64,000 nucleotides of DNA from Gymnorhina tibicen (taxonomy: Eukaryota > Chordata > Aves > Passeriformes > Artamidae): the NCBI GenBank assembly GCA_013399875.1, contig VXAZ01009382.1, positions 186,001-250,000 on the forward strand, in the 5' to 3' direction. Shown here one piece after another: positions 13,019-25,479 of the stretch (positions are counted from its first letter, which is position 1; every line of letters starts with the position of its first letter). Below the pieces are notes generated by a model that saw nothing but the letters and a program-made list of their open reading frames with translations, ran no database searches and was not told where the DNA came from. Made by a program: the position numbers and the translations under genes.

Positions 13019-15789
13019 ACTATTAAGAAAGGGTTGGAAAATGTTTTAGAATAGCAAATTATTACTTTTTAGAAAGGCTTCTAGCAATGCTTATCAAATT
13101 TGATGTTTTACTACTTGAGGTAATATTGTTGTACACAGACATGCACATTTCGTAGCTAAATATTTTCTTTTCTTGCATGTTCCAAATACAGAGGTAGAAA
13201 AAAGGGTAATATTTAAATAATCCGAAAAGGAAATAATTTCAGATATGCCTTTAAATTCAGCACAGATTTTCCTTTTATCTTTGGCATTACTTGAAGACAC
13301 AGATCTACTTGTGATGAGTTGCAACTCAAAACTCAGTCAAATGTCCCAGGCCTGTTTTTCTAAGACACACCTGAAAAATATTGTAAATTGACATTCTCCC
13401 ACAAGAGAGAAAGTTGCCCTCACCTGTGCTGACATAAAGACAGACATACAGACAGGCTGTACATTAATTTTGTGACATGCTCCCCAGCAGGACCTGTATG
13501 TAGAACTTAAGACTGCTAACCAGGCAAAGATTTAACGGCCTACATTTTCCCAGTGAAGTCAATGGGAACGAATGCCTTCTTCCATAGGCCTTTGGGAACA
13601 AAATGTTCCCCGAGAAATGCAAAGAAGGTGTAGGACAAGACCTTCCAGGTAAAATTGATCTTGTCATTCATGCAGGAATGTGGGGAATAAAGCTACCTGA
13701 GCTTTATGGAGCAACCCACTAATAGAAGACACACAGCTTTTTAGGTCTGAATAAGCATCAGCTGTCTTAAGTTTCAACCAACAATACCAAACTGAGTTGG
13801 GTGTGCCCAAGAAGTTCTTTTGATCCACCTTTCTCCCAACTTAAAACAAATTCCTGTTCTCCGGGATCAAAACATGGAGCTTTGCGTCACACTGCTGTTC
13901 TGGGACGCTTGGGCACAATTCTTCTTAGGCCTGTCAATAATGTTAATATGCACATTCTGCACAAATGTGTAAGTGCCCATGCTACAGAACTCCTTTCTTC
14001 TGCAAAATACTTCTTCTGACCATAGAAACCAGTGTAGATGAATTTTATCTTTCAAAGAAAAGAAAAAGGCTGAGGAATGCTGTGGGGGACAAATATTTCC
14101 TGCATCTTAAGTCTTACAATGAAAGCGTTAGTACTAGACCATCTTAATGATGAGTTCTTTACTTCCAGGCCCTCTCCACCTCTGGATAACATTGAGGCAA
14201 ATATGTCATTGCTGAACGAGTTCTACCCTATTTCTATGGAATCTGCTATTTAGCTAATATTTCATATTTTGTGTTAATTTATTACTATTAATTTTATATA
14301 TATAAACCTATACATGTATCTTTTATGGGTTTTACTTTATCATCTCTGTAACCTATTTGTAGTTTTAGGACACTTAGAATAGAAGGCATGAAGCAGTGCC
14401 ATCTTGTGGCACTCATCACTTTCACGGCTATTTCCTGATTTTTTTGATATATTATTTTATAAAGTTGACATTTTCAAGAGTGTTAATTTTTTTTGTGATA
14501 CAATAAGCACCCCTGATTTTAAGGTCTTTAAGATTATTCTTGAAATGTTCTCCAAGAAAACAATTAAAGAAAATCTCACTGTTCACCTAGGAACATTTTT
14601 GAGATCTTTTATCTCACTTTTAACAAAAATTTTCATTCTGTTAAATAAAAAGTCCTTACATTTTCTAAAGGACATTTCAAGATTTGAAGGTAAGCAAAGT
14701 GTCTTATCATGCTATGAAAATATGTTCTTAAGAAGGCAGCTTGGGAGGTTGCCCTGCTAACTTGGTGTTCATGGGATATCATTTATTTACAATATGTGAA
14801 AAGTTTTCTGGATACCAATGTATTGTACATAAACACTATAGATCTGAATTACTAAATTGTTTGAAAAAATCCATATACTATTACACGCATCCACTATCCA
14901 GCTCACTATTTTTATTCTCCAGAACTGCGGAACTAACCAATTTCCCCCATTTTTTACTCTGTGTTACTCCCAGTGGGAATGTTAGAACCTGGATAGGAGG
15001 AATCTGATTCACTGTTTATGAGTATGATAAGCATAAATAAATTAAAGGATTAGGAGGGGAGCCTTCTTTTGATTTCTGTTCTCTGCTTGACCTTGAGTTA
15101 GAAAAGGTAGTTTGAGATTTTCAAAAGCATTTAGCCTTGACCCAGTTCTCCTCTAATTAAATCATTCCTAAAACTCCCACTCAGTAAGAGGTCATTTAGG
15201 GCATAACTGCGGACTTCAAAATTAGTTCAGTTACTTATTTATGCTTCAGTTCCTCCCCTCTGCATAATATAATAATTATCTGCTCCATAGGAGTTCTACA
15301 AAGCTTCATTAGTGTTGGATAAAACTGACTGCAGCAGTGCAAAGTGGTGTGTGCCTCTACTGCAGTTGCATTTGCTGTGTCTTCCCACATGGTACTTTGT
15401 TGCATAGCTCATAGGAGAGATTCTCCAGCTTACAGAACTTCGTTAAGATATTATCTTAAAAATAGATAACATGGCTTACATTATATGTTTATTAATTAAA
15501 TAACAGCTGCAGTTAATGACACGTTTTGTCTGGAAATTCAGTTACAGTCCAACACAACAACATTACAATTATATTAGAGCGACACAATACGCACCTGTGT
15601 TTGGCTTATATGCAACTGGTTTGTGTGTACTGTAGTGAAGCCTAAGAACATCAAGGACTGTACTAGTAAGACCACAGGCACAGCAAGAGGGATGTGATTG
15701 CGGCTGTCTATTCAGTGTAGCAGTCCTAAGACTGCCTTGAAAGCACTAGATCCAATTTTGCGCTTCTCAGTACAAATAAGACACTGATT
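13019..15789. other. Unique AT-rich non-coding stretch
   Basis: No recognisable gene or transposon. A 118-codon plus frame (14404-14760), rich in Phe, Ile, Leu and Lys, matches AT-rich chance translation and no family I know. A small inverted repeat with a CTCF-like core lies at 14394-14413. Confidence 0.5.
14394..14413 (-). promoter_or_regulatory. CTCF-like motif within a short inverted repeat
   Basis: The plus strand reads CAGTGCCATCTTGTGGCACT. AGTGCCA (14395-14401) and TGGCACT (14407-14413) are perfect inverted arms around TCTTG. The same bases fit the reverse-complement CTCF core TGCC-N-YCT-K-GTGG at most of its informative positions. Binding is inferred from the motif alone; single motif matches are common by chance. 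Confidence 0.3.
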
Positions 15790-16248
15790 AGTTGAGCTGA
15801 GTATGGCAGAGGGCCATCAACATGATTGGGGGACTGGCACATGTGACATGGAGACATTGTAGGGAGATGGGTTTATCCAGCCCACAGAAGAGCAAACAAA
15901 CTGGTTTTTCTCCAGCTGTTTAGTGAGTGTTTATAGCAACGATGGATTCCCCTTAGAGGTGCATAGCCTCCAGTGCTGGGGGAAATGGGCACAAGCTGCA
16001 GACAGTTAAAATCCCAGTTAAGAGGTAAGACAAAGCCAATTACTATGATGAGGGTGATAAATCACTGGAATAGGTTGCCCAGAGAGGCTGTGGGATCTTG
16101 ATCCTTAGATACAAAATTTGGCTTGACAAACTTTATGGTTTCAAAGTTGGATTCAACTTTGCAACCAGCTCTACTTTGGGTGGGGAGTTGGACACATGAC
16201 TTTCAAAGATCCATTTCAACCTATGTCATGGCACAACTCTCTGATTTT
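15790..16248 (+). mobile_element. Diverged CR1 LINE fragment (plus strand)
   Basis: CR1 sense landmarks occur in order: AGGGCCATCAACATGATTGG and a GGGACTGGCACAT block, then AATCACTGGAATAGGTTGCC, CAGAGAGGCTGTGGGATC, and the tail block TTTCAAAGATCCATTTCAACC. These correspond to the C-terminal part of CR1 ORF2 and the 3' end. It is more decayed than the other copies: indels break the frame throughout and the terminal ATTCTATGA-type repeat is not preserved. Confidence 0.85.
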
Positions 16249-17977
16249 ACCTCAGTAAATGTGTTTTAATGTCATCGGACATTGCAAGAACATTTTCAGG
16301 CAATAAGAACATCAGCTTCCTCCATCTTTCCATAAATCTTAAATATCTTTGTTTCTACTTCAATTGGATCACAGTGGCAATAGGGCTGTGCCACCTGGAG
16401 TAAATTATTAACAATAGTGCATCTGATTTCATCTTTTCATGACGGCATATGATTTCTCATTCTTTTACTCTGTCCTCCAGCAATCTATTTCTTTGCTTAT
16501 AAACCCTGGATATTATCTTTTGGAATGCTAGAGCAATCACACTGGGACTAAGGAAGAAAACAAAAAAGCAACTTTTTAATAATTTTTTTTCATTTCAGAA
16601 AAGAAAGGCTCTAAGGAAATTATGAGGGTGTTTTAACATTCGCAATGATGGTTCTTGATCTACCCTTTGCAGACACATACTATTATCTAGACTCCTATAT
16701 TCTTCATATATTCACAATAAAATCCAAAGTAGAGGGAATTTATTTATTGTAAACACTGTAGACGGTATATTCAATTTGGTCTATATATCCTGTGCTACCA
16801 AAGGAAAAATAACGAGTGCAAATTGTCCTGAAGTGGTTTCTGTTTGACATGTGTCCTTTATGGAGTAAATGGCTAGAATTTTGGGGCACATGGATAGAAT
16901 CGCTCTCAAATATGGTTCTAGACATGTTCTATTTTGCTCCTTCTCTCTGCACTAGTTAGTTTTGCCTTTCCCCTTAGCAACATCTCCATTTTGCCTCAGT
17001 TTTTCAGGGAGAAGTCAGGGGGTTTGTGGCAAAAAATTAAAGACAACTCTGGAAGAGAGTGTTCCTTCTTTATCTCATTCCCTCTTCAAGGTACAGCTCA
17101 TCAGGGATACTTTTCTGCTCAAAAGGATTTGGTATGGTTCTCTTCATAACTGTATCTGCTCCACACAGATAATAGTTATATGTTAGCGATTCAGCAGATA
17201 ACAATTTATAATATTGCTATTTTTTCCCCAAGATTTGCACGAAATACCCCCTAACTGCCAAAATCCCCTAACTTTTGAAAAATTAATGTAAAAAAAAATT
17301 AAGCAGCAGCTAATAAAGACCAGTGTGGACACTTTAATGTCACAGCTTACGTGCACATAGTTTGAAAGGCTTCTAAAATAGGTGTCTTGGGGATCACAAA
17401 ATGAGATAAGATTGTGTTTTCCTCATACAAGTCTAACAGGCTCTAATGGGGAAGTACCAGAGTCAGTGAAACCAGACCTTTTGGAGAAATTCAGTTGGGG
17501 TTTTCTAAGGAGCAAACACGTCAGAGTATGGCCGCTACATTACAAGGCAGGATAGTAAGCCTAAAACAAAAGTGGAAGGTTAAATCCCTCTTTTTACACC
17601 ATCTAACACCAAGTAAACATGAGTCTGATAATTAGGATTAGAGCTTGTCCTTCCCCAGGCACACTCTGGCCAGTGCTTGTCTGGAGGTAAGAGCAGATTA
17701 GCGCCTGATACAGGAGCACTCAGATGTACCACTGACCACTGATTTATTTCAGCACTTCCAACACTGATGCAATCCATGACCTACTGAGCTCCTCTCATGT
17801 GTTTAGAAATAAATGATAAAACATATGTCACTTGTCTATGTTTTATGAGTATTGGGAGGATATTTATATAAAAGGCGTTGTCTTCGTATGTGGGAGCAGG
17901 ATCTGTCTCACTCAGCTTGTGTGTGTAAATAACCTGTTCTCACTCCAGGAATGGATATTAGTGCAAGCTGGCAACAT
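16249..17977. other. Unique AT-rich non-coding stretch
   Basis: No gene or repeat recognised. Open frames are under 85 codons and unlike known proteins. An A-run lies near 17291-17298. Confidence 0.5.
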
Positions 17978-17992
17978 CCAGCAGGTGGTGCT
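17978..17992 (+). promoter_or_regulatory. Candidate CTCF motif
   Basis: CCAGCAGGTGGTGCT matches the vertebrate CTCF core CCASYAGRKGGCRC at all but one position (T for C after GGTGG). It lies just before a trinucleotide microsatellite. Occupancy cannot be judged from sequence. Confidence 0.35.
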
Positions 17993-18012
17993 CAGAACAA
18001 ACAAAATGATAT

Positions 18013-18064
18013 TAAGAAAAAGAAGAAGAAGAAGAAGCAGCAGGGAAAGCTTGTTGTTGTTGTT
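18013..18064. repeat. AAG and TTG trinucleotide microsatellite
   Basis: An AAG run (about 18014-18037) passes into CAGCAG and, after GGAAAGC, into a TTG run of about four to five units (18050-18063). The purine-rich AAG run and the T/G run lie next to each other on the same strand. Confidence 0.9.
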
Positions 18065-18090
18065 TATATTTCCCTGTGACTAACAGCTAC

Positions 18091-18211
18091 TTGGTGGGTT
18101 TTCTGGGGTTTCTTTTGGTGGTTGTGGGGTTTTTGTTTTGTTGGCTTTTTAAAAATTTTCTTGTTTGGGGGCTTTTTTTTGTTTTTTGGTTTTTGGGGTT
18201 TTTTTGGTGAT
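18091..18211 (+). repeat. T/G-rich low-complexity tract
   Basis: About 120 bases are made almost entirely of T and G on the plus strand, with G runs of three to five separated by T runs (for example GGTTTTTGGGGTTTTTTTGG). Strand asymmetry is extreme; C and A are nearly absent apart from a short TTTTTAAAAATTTT block. It is not a perfect tandem repeat. Confidence 0.85.
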
Positions 18212-21200
18212 TTATCATCCTGCAGCAAATATTGTCATGTCATTGACAATTGTTCATAATGAGTTTTAGGTGGTGGATAGGTGAGAGGGAGCATTGATTA
18301 GCTGTTGACAGATCTTCTGCACGCTTCTTAATGGCATCCTCTGGGATCCAGACTGCTTCAAGATTCCATAAGTTCCTATAGACTTCATCATAACATGAGT
18401 GGAAAGGATTGTTAATTGCTGTGGAAAAGGACCAGATTTTTAAGGAGAATTTCTGCACATTGTTTAGAGATCTAGTCTTAGTACAGATTGTTCACTATAC
18501 TACCTTAATTAACATTTGGCAGAAGAATCACATCTGTTAATTGCTTAAAGTCAATATTAACAAAAATCCTTGGGGATATGACTTGGGTTATTGATTAAAA
18601 TTAAAATTAAAAATAAGTCAAATATTGTCCATATTTACAAATGACTTGTTTCCAATCGTATTAGATATTATAAAGTAAAACCAGGGATATATCAGATATT
18701 TGTTGTGTTTTCTTACAGGAAAGAAGAGCCTTGAGGTCTGTTGTGAATCTGACAATGGCTTGGAAACTGCCTAGCAGATTTTCAGGAGGCTGGACCTATG
18801 ACATCTCCATGCCTAAGGGACAGTGCAGAGCCACTGGCAGCTGGGCAGAGTGGTGGAGTCCATGCAGAGGACAGAGACTGGCTTTTCACTGTCCCTGATG
18901 CCACTGTGGCAGGAGCTGTGTCCTTGCTGGCAAACACAGTGAAAACTCCTGGCTGTTGCCCTGGTGCAGAACTGCCAGGACACTTCCTCAGGCATGGTCA
19001 CTCCCTTTTTAGTGCATTGCTGTCCTTTCCCATAGCAGATCTAACTTCATGTTTAATTTAGACCTTTTAAACACATCACTGTGTTGGCATTTGTTCCTCT
19101 TTTTCTTTTCCTCCTCCATCAAGGCAGAAGATAACTGTTATAATCCCAGGCCCAGGGAAAGATCAGGGGCAGATGCCCAAAGTTATTGATAATAAAACTA
19201 CAGCTCTTGAACCCTCTCCCTTCAGATCTGAGCTCTCACTAAATTTAATATGCAAGAAATCTTTATTTTGGTCTGTATCCTAACTATGTAAATAGCAGAA
19301 GCAGAATAAAAAGTGCAGAACAAAAAATGGGATTTCTTTTGCTAAAATCTTTGGAAGCGTGAAGCAGATGTATCCGCCTCTTGAATTGTACAGGGCCAGA
19401 GAGTGAGTGCAGAATCTTCATGACAGCTCCTTGCTTTAAATAATGTTGCTAGTGCCTAGAACCTAAGCACTGGATCCAGTAGATATATTGCTGTGTTCCA
19501 AAGCAGTCATAAGGTAATTTAACCTGTGTAAGCCCCCAAAATCTGTCTGCTCTCAGCAAGTGCACTGGTGACATATAAAAGCTGCTAGAAAAATACACCA
19601 TTGTAAGAGCCTGTAGAAAATTGGGATTTTGACAAATTTTCCATTGGCAGTATGTTTTTATTTGCTAAGCAGTAGCTTTTCTCAGTTGCAATATATGTAT
19701 ACAAACATATATGTACTTTTCAAACAAAAAGAAATGTTAAGATTTCCAGGACTGGCATCAACAATTTATAATTGCACTGAGGTAATTTTCTGTCTCTTTA
19801 AGGCCAATTCTAAGAAATGTTTCACTGGAAGAAGTGGAGAGTAAGAAAATTTTTCTTCACTTTGGGGCGGTGATGATGAAGGAGTAAGAATAATGAGTAA
19901 ATTAAACTCATTATTTAAAACACCCCACAGTCGTGATCTAGCTCCCTCTGTGACAGACTGTATGTGGCTGTACAGCACAGCACAGCACTATGTGTCCACA
20001 TTTGATGACCTTATGGTCCAGAAACAACATTTTTGTAGTTTTTCTGCAGTTATGGTGCAACCTGCCTGCCCCCCTCCCCTGGCATAAATCAGAGTTAGGG
20101 GTGCTTGCATTTGGGAAATGGGTAGATTTAATGATATTGCCTCCTAGCAGGTAAACTGCCCCCCAAGATTGCCCTAGGATTTGTCTTGGAGACATATTGT
20201 TGTAGATTTCCAGAAAGAGGCAAGGAAAAGAACAGTGCTGAGTGTAGGAAAAGGGTCTCAGTGCTGAGTGTCCCTCCTGGGGCATGTCTCGCTCCCAGTG
20301 CAGACACATAAAGACATCATGGAGGAGGAGTAGGAAGAGGAAGAGGAGAATGAAGAGGAGGCAGTTGTGGATTCAATATCCCAATAATGAGGTCAATCCA
20401 CCAGAGCAGAGAAGGTGTCCAGATGAGGCAGCCTGCATGATAAAAGAAGTCAGAAATTGAGAGACAATTTTCCTTACTCAAACCCTCCAGATTCCATCCA
20501 TAGTCAATGGAATGATGTGGGGACCTCCATGTTAGTGGCTCAAAGTGATGAGAGGCACAATGAATATATGAAACAAAATTATTTAAAGGGACCATATGAA
20601 TCAAATTCCAAGTATTCGCTGTAGGAAATATTTGGACACTTCTGTATTGCAATGGTCATGCAGAAAGTAGGAAGTCTATCAGATGAGAAGTCTTCTATTC
20701 CCAGAATCATTCATAGCTTCTGGGAACTATATCAAATACGATTAAAGCAGAATTAAAAAAGATTGCTACGATAGAACTATGTTACAATTACAAATTACAT
20801 TATATTATATTATTCATTTAATTATATTTTCAACATCAATCATAGTCTCACTTCACTACGGAGAGTCTTAGTAGCAATAGAGAGCAGAAACAAAATGTTA
20901 TTCTGAATTAAGGTAGAGAATGATTGTAATCTGCAGTATTTTTTCCTGAATACCAATGTATTTAGAAATCTTCATTATGATATTTTATCACCTATTTAGA
21001 TTACTTCAGAAATTAAATCAACCTAAAAGTGAGTAAGATTTCAAAACAGGAATATTCAAAAGGAGTTGCTAAATTAATTTCATGTGCAGACAAGCTCTCA
21101 AGAAGCCAGTAAAAAGGCAAAGAGTATCAAAGAGTGTGCTGAAAGGATGGGAAGAAAGTATTAAATGAAAATACAAATTGAATCTGACAGGAGGTTGAGT

Positions 21201-21384
21201 CTGAGTATTTATAGGTGACAGGGTGTTAATGTATTATGCAAAGGGAAACACAAAGCTGGTTTCTTTTTCCAGATATTACACAAAAAAAGCAGTTTAGTAG
21301 AAGCATATTCTATCTACAATGCCATGTTCCTTCTACAGCTAAAATGGAGTAGCCTGAAGAAACGAAGTTTAAATCATCTTTCTT
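18212..21384. other. Unique stretch with a GC-richer part and small repeats
   Basis: The 18730-19060 part is GC-richer and carries an unrecognised 87-codon plus frame. A CACAG-like pentamer run lies near 19973-19989, an exact 13-base direct repeat at 20233-20271, and a GGA/GAA purine tract at 20320-20364. A 123-codon minus frame (19938-20309) and a 111-codon minus frame (20317-20652) have no recognisable domain; the second starts from a reading through the purine tract. No gene is supported. Confidence 0.45.
20320..20364 (+). repeat. GGA/GAA purine-rich tract
   Basis: The plus strand is almost only G and A (GGAGGAGGAG then AGGAAGAGGAAGAGG and similar). This is a homopurine/homopyrimidine tract of about 45 bases. 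Its minus-strand translation as Pro/Leu repeats explains a spurious open frame there. Confidence 0.85.
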
Positions 21385-21928
21385 TGTCGGGGTCCGGGGG
21401 GTGTTCTGGTGGGGTGCTACGACCTCCCAAACTGACTCCAACAGAAAGTCGCCCGGCAGCCCCTGCGTTCACACACACACACACACACACACCGGATAGC
21501 TTCTTCAACAGGTTGACGGCAAGGAGGCAGGAAGGGTCTTTGTGTGGAATTCCACGGCAGAAGTTTATTCCAGTTCTGCACGTAGAGTACCAGGAACCAA
21601 AGACCTCAAGAGATGGAAAGTTCCAGCCTATATACGGGGGCGGGGAAAGCATCAGGGATGGGGCAATACATAGGTGGGGCCAGGGTACAGGATCCAATGG
21701 GAAAATCTGAGGGAGTGGCAGGGAACAAGGTCCAATGGGAGAGTGGGGAAGGGAGAATTTTCTAGGGAAGGAATAGGGAAGGGATAAGGGGGTGGGGAGG
21801 CCAACTGGGGAAGCAGAATTGGGATACATTTTGCATAATGAAACAGCATCCTAGGAAAGGTCTTCTCAGTTCACTCTAACCTGGAGAGGATTTCTATCCC
21901 TTGTATTATGGGCCCACTGGCCCCCACA
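21385..21928 (-). mobile_element. Solo LTR of an endogenous retrovirus (minus strand)
   Basis: The element is bounded by TGTCGGGG at 21385 and CCCCCACA at 21928, i.e. TG...CA ends. Flanks are TTTCTT and TTTTTT, a possible 6-bp target duplication with one mismatch. Reading the minus strand, two ATTGG boxes (from CCAATGGGA at about 21695 and 21733) precede a TATA-like GTATATAGG (21627-21635), and an AATAAA signal lies at 21564-21569. That is the normal U3-R-U5 order. A (CA)n run lies near the U5 end. No internal retroviral region is attached, so this is a solo LTR left by recombination. Open frames inside it are chance readings. The family was not determined. Confidence 0.82.
21470..21492. repeat. 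(CA)n microsatellite inside the LTR
   Basis: An uninterrupted CA repeat of about 11 units lies in the U5 side of the minus-strand LTR. On the LTR sense strand it reads GT. Confidence 0.95.
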
Positions 21929-24900
21929 TTTTTTATCCTGCATAGTTCCTCAGGTGAGTGGAGAAAGGCTGGTGAGTATTTCCACAGAAGATACCTGGAA
22001 CAGCATGACCATTATAGTGCTTTGTGACATTCTAGTGCTGACTTTTGCTAGTCTATCTTCAAAAATCAGTGGACCTATTTACTAACAAAGGTGAGTCTTT
22101 CAGATAGTGCTTGAGAGGTTAATGCTTTATGACCCACAACTGCATGTTTAACTTTGGAGCTGCTTGGGGGAAGAGAAGCAGGATGTCAATGTCTGAAATT
22201 GTGTGGCCAGTTAGTAATGGACCATAACCAAATCTTCTTTGTGTCCTTGAACATAAAACTAGGCTTTGCATGTTGTGATAAAACACTTGAAAATTAAAAG
22301 CTCCCAGTGTGAGTCCACCTGATTTATCATGTTCTTTATGTCACGTGAAACATGCTGTAGTCTCCTGCCCAGCTCTTGCTATGGTTCCCCCTATGGTTTT
22401 AGGTGTGGGACAGAAAGTCATCTCATCCTTTCTTCAGTGCTCCCTCTCCCTGGTGGCAGTTTATGGCAACCACTATGGCAGTGCTCATATGAGACTTGCT
22501 CAAGAAAGGATTGCCACAGCTTTTGATGTGAATTCACATTCCAAATATTCTGAAATCAATTTGACCCAGAAATACATACTTTGGAAAAACTATCACATTT
22601 GCCCTGCTAATAACATGCACCTATTTTTTTTTTCAAGTTATCCTGTAGAGCTTTTCACTTTCTTTAAGGTGAGCATCCTTTTAATGGGATATATGAATGC
22701 TACATGCTTTTCAGCATGTTTTCATCCCGTTTGATTAGTTGTGTGAAAGCATACTGCATTTATACATGAAAACTCTCATTTACACAGAAATAGTTTATCC
22801 AGCTTGTAGATCACACTCTGCTGCTTGTTCTGCTTGAACTATCAATATGAGTCCAAACCTAGTAGCCAGTAAATGCATTTATTTTGCTCCCAAGGCAAGC
22901 AGCAAAGCCTAAGACAACTTCTGTCAGTAACAGACCTGTTAGCATAGCACTAAGCTGTCTTCCTGGAAGCTGGAGTTCTCAAGGTTACAGGGAAAAGACA
23001 AGTAGCTCTATTCCATGTCAGCTGCTATCCAGAAAGATTTCTTAATTTTGCCTGAACACAAGCTCTGCAGGAGATGTGCTAACTCCTGCAGATCCTATTG
23101 TGGGTGTTGTTGCTAGAAAAAAAAAATACAGAAAATTCATTCTACAATGCCATAGCACACTTGGAATTAGAAGTACATAAGGAAAGAAAAACAGTTTGTA
23201 TTTCTCAGACTGAAAAATAATTGTATTTTCTTATAAAGTACTTAGCCTTAAACCCAAAATCAATGAACAACATTTCACGTCTCATATATTCATTTTCTTT
23301 TATTCTCTAGTCCTGTTTGGTATCATCATTCTCAGAAACACTTAATCTTCTGGAATGGAATATTATTACCATCTTCTCCTCATATCTCTAATTAAACTGT
23401 ATATTTGTTACAGTTTAAGCATTAAAGTGTATATAAATTACAGTTTAATAAAACCACCATGACATGGCAGTTTCTTAGAATCTAACCATAATCGAAGTAT
23501 GCTGACCAATATATATAAAATGAATATGCAGTTGCTTGCTTCCAAGCACTGAGGCTTTGTGAAATCATGTGATTACAGGAAATATCTGACTTTTATAAAA
23601 GATGTAAGATCTGAGCTCTCTTGTTATTGGAGAAAAGGCCTAAAAATCTGATGAGGTGCAAATAAAGGGTGAAAAAACTAGACTAAATAAAATGAGGAAT
23701 ACTGACATTGCATTGTAGGACTGCTACATACAAACACTGTCATATTAAGCTGCTCATTTATGTTGGCATCATTAGGTTTGTACTTAAGGTTGAATGTTTG
23801 AGAATATGCTCTACACAAGTATAATTCTAGAACCAAGATAGAAAGACTTAAGTCCTTATAATCCTGTTTGTGGCAAGAAGCTTGCAGCCAGGCTCCCATG
23901 TCAGAGTGTGAAGCCTGGAGCTGTAGAAAGTTAACAGCCTCTATGCTCTTTGAGTCTTTTAAGTTTATTAGATTGGGTTTCATAGAATTAGTCCTCTAAA
24001 ATTGCTGTCTCCTTTAGCTGGTCTCTTTCTCCAGCTTAGTCTTCTGTCCTTGTGCTATGATAATTCTGTTCACAGAGCAGCCTCATGAAGCATGCAAGAA
24101 ATGTGCATATAATAAAGCTGTCTTGAGCAGTTGCTTGGTAACTCTGTGTTAAAATGCTTCTAATATTCAAGAGATACATGGATTACAATAATAAAAATAC
24201 AGGAATACAGCAGGGAATCACTAACAGCTGTTAGGGATTTAACACCCACATCCAGATGCTTGAAAAAAACATGTTGTACTAATAAGCAATGGATTATTAG
24301 CTGTTTGAGTAATTGCTTTGGATTCAGCATAACGATGAATTTTTGGAAATCTTATGCATTTTAACATACTACCTAAAAGAATAATTATAGGGTTTACCTT
24401 CAGTTACTGTACTGGAGTCTTGCCTGACTCTGGAGCTTCTGTGGAAGCAGCCACACTCTGTGATAGGGCACCTGACCAACTCTGCAGGGTGGGGGTTAGG
24501 ACAGGCCTCTGAGAAGTCAAACACCTTCTTTGTAACCCATGCTCCAAAGACTATTAAGATATATTTATACAAACCTGAACAGATCAGTCAGGATATTGTA
24601 TACTAGTGGCCAAGATATTACTGCAAATTAAAAAAAAAAAAAGTCCTAAACTGGAGGAAGAAATTAAACTCTATTTATAAACTTTCTAACTTCTGAAATA
24701 CATATTTCCTGGGACTTCAATGCCACAGTTTTTCATGGAAGATACCATTTTGTGTAGTTTATTAGCATATTTGCAAAAATATCCAATAGAGGTTTCATCC
24801 CCAAAAGTTCATTATCTTCTGTGTTAACATATCTGAGAATAGCAACAGCAACACAAAAAGTATTCCAGTCCTCTTTTTAAAGACTTTCCCAGAGGTCATT

Positions 24901-25479
24901 GTTCCTAATTTATCTCCAATGGCTTTTTCCTAGTAGAAGATTAAGTTTTACAATGGAAGGATAACCTTAACCTCTACTGACACTTTTGGAGAGACTGGGT
25001 GATGGTGGGACTTCTGGTTTGGGTTCAATTTTTAAAGCTGATATTATGAAATGTTACTGTTTGTATAAATTTTTCCATTTTTGTCTGTTACGATGAACAC
25101 ATATTTAGTGGCAAGCATAGCCACAGAAGAGAACTGAATGAAATCCCTGAACTCTCTCCATTAAATGCAGAGAAAGTGTAGGTACCTCCTCTTAATGCAC
25201 TTCATCCTTGTGAGTTACATGGTTCAAACAAAGAGGATGAGTTACGTTCTGAAAATGTGCATATGTGTGGTCTCAATTCAGACCCCTAAACACGTGATTT
25301 GGGATGTCCCACTCTGTCCAAACACCTGCATGGGGCTGAAAAATGCAACACATGTCTTGGCAAGTCTTGCACCCTTCTGTAGCAGCAGCTGGAGGCATCT
25401 CTAGGCTAACTCAAATAGGAATGCTCCTGTTCAGACAACTGAACTCTCTGTTGTCTCTCTGTCTTGGATAGAGAGCAAA
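21929..25479. other. Unique AT-rich non-coding stretch
   Basis: No gene or recognisable transposon. A 141-codon plus frame (22309-22734) has no motif I recognise. A 101-codon minus frame (23678-23983) is also unrecognised. Both are compatible with chance in this composition. An A-run lies near 24629-24641. Confidence 0.5.

Noticed and set aside
14404..14760. 118-codon frame as a small protein
   Set aside because: Phe/Ile/Lys/Leu-rich translation typical of AT-rich DNA, with no motif and no supporting context.
21324..21849. Frames of 128 and 151 codons on opposite strands
   Set aside because: Most of their length lies inside the solo LTR and its (CA)n run; no retroviral or host domain is encoded.
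22309..22734. 141-codon plus-strand frame as a candidate gene
   Set aside because: No recognisable domain, no promoter or splice context I can support, and length within chance range for a 64-kb window.
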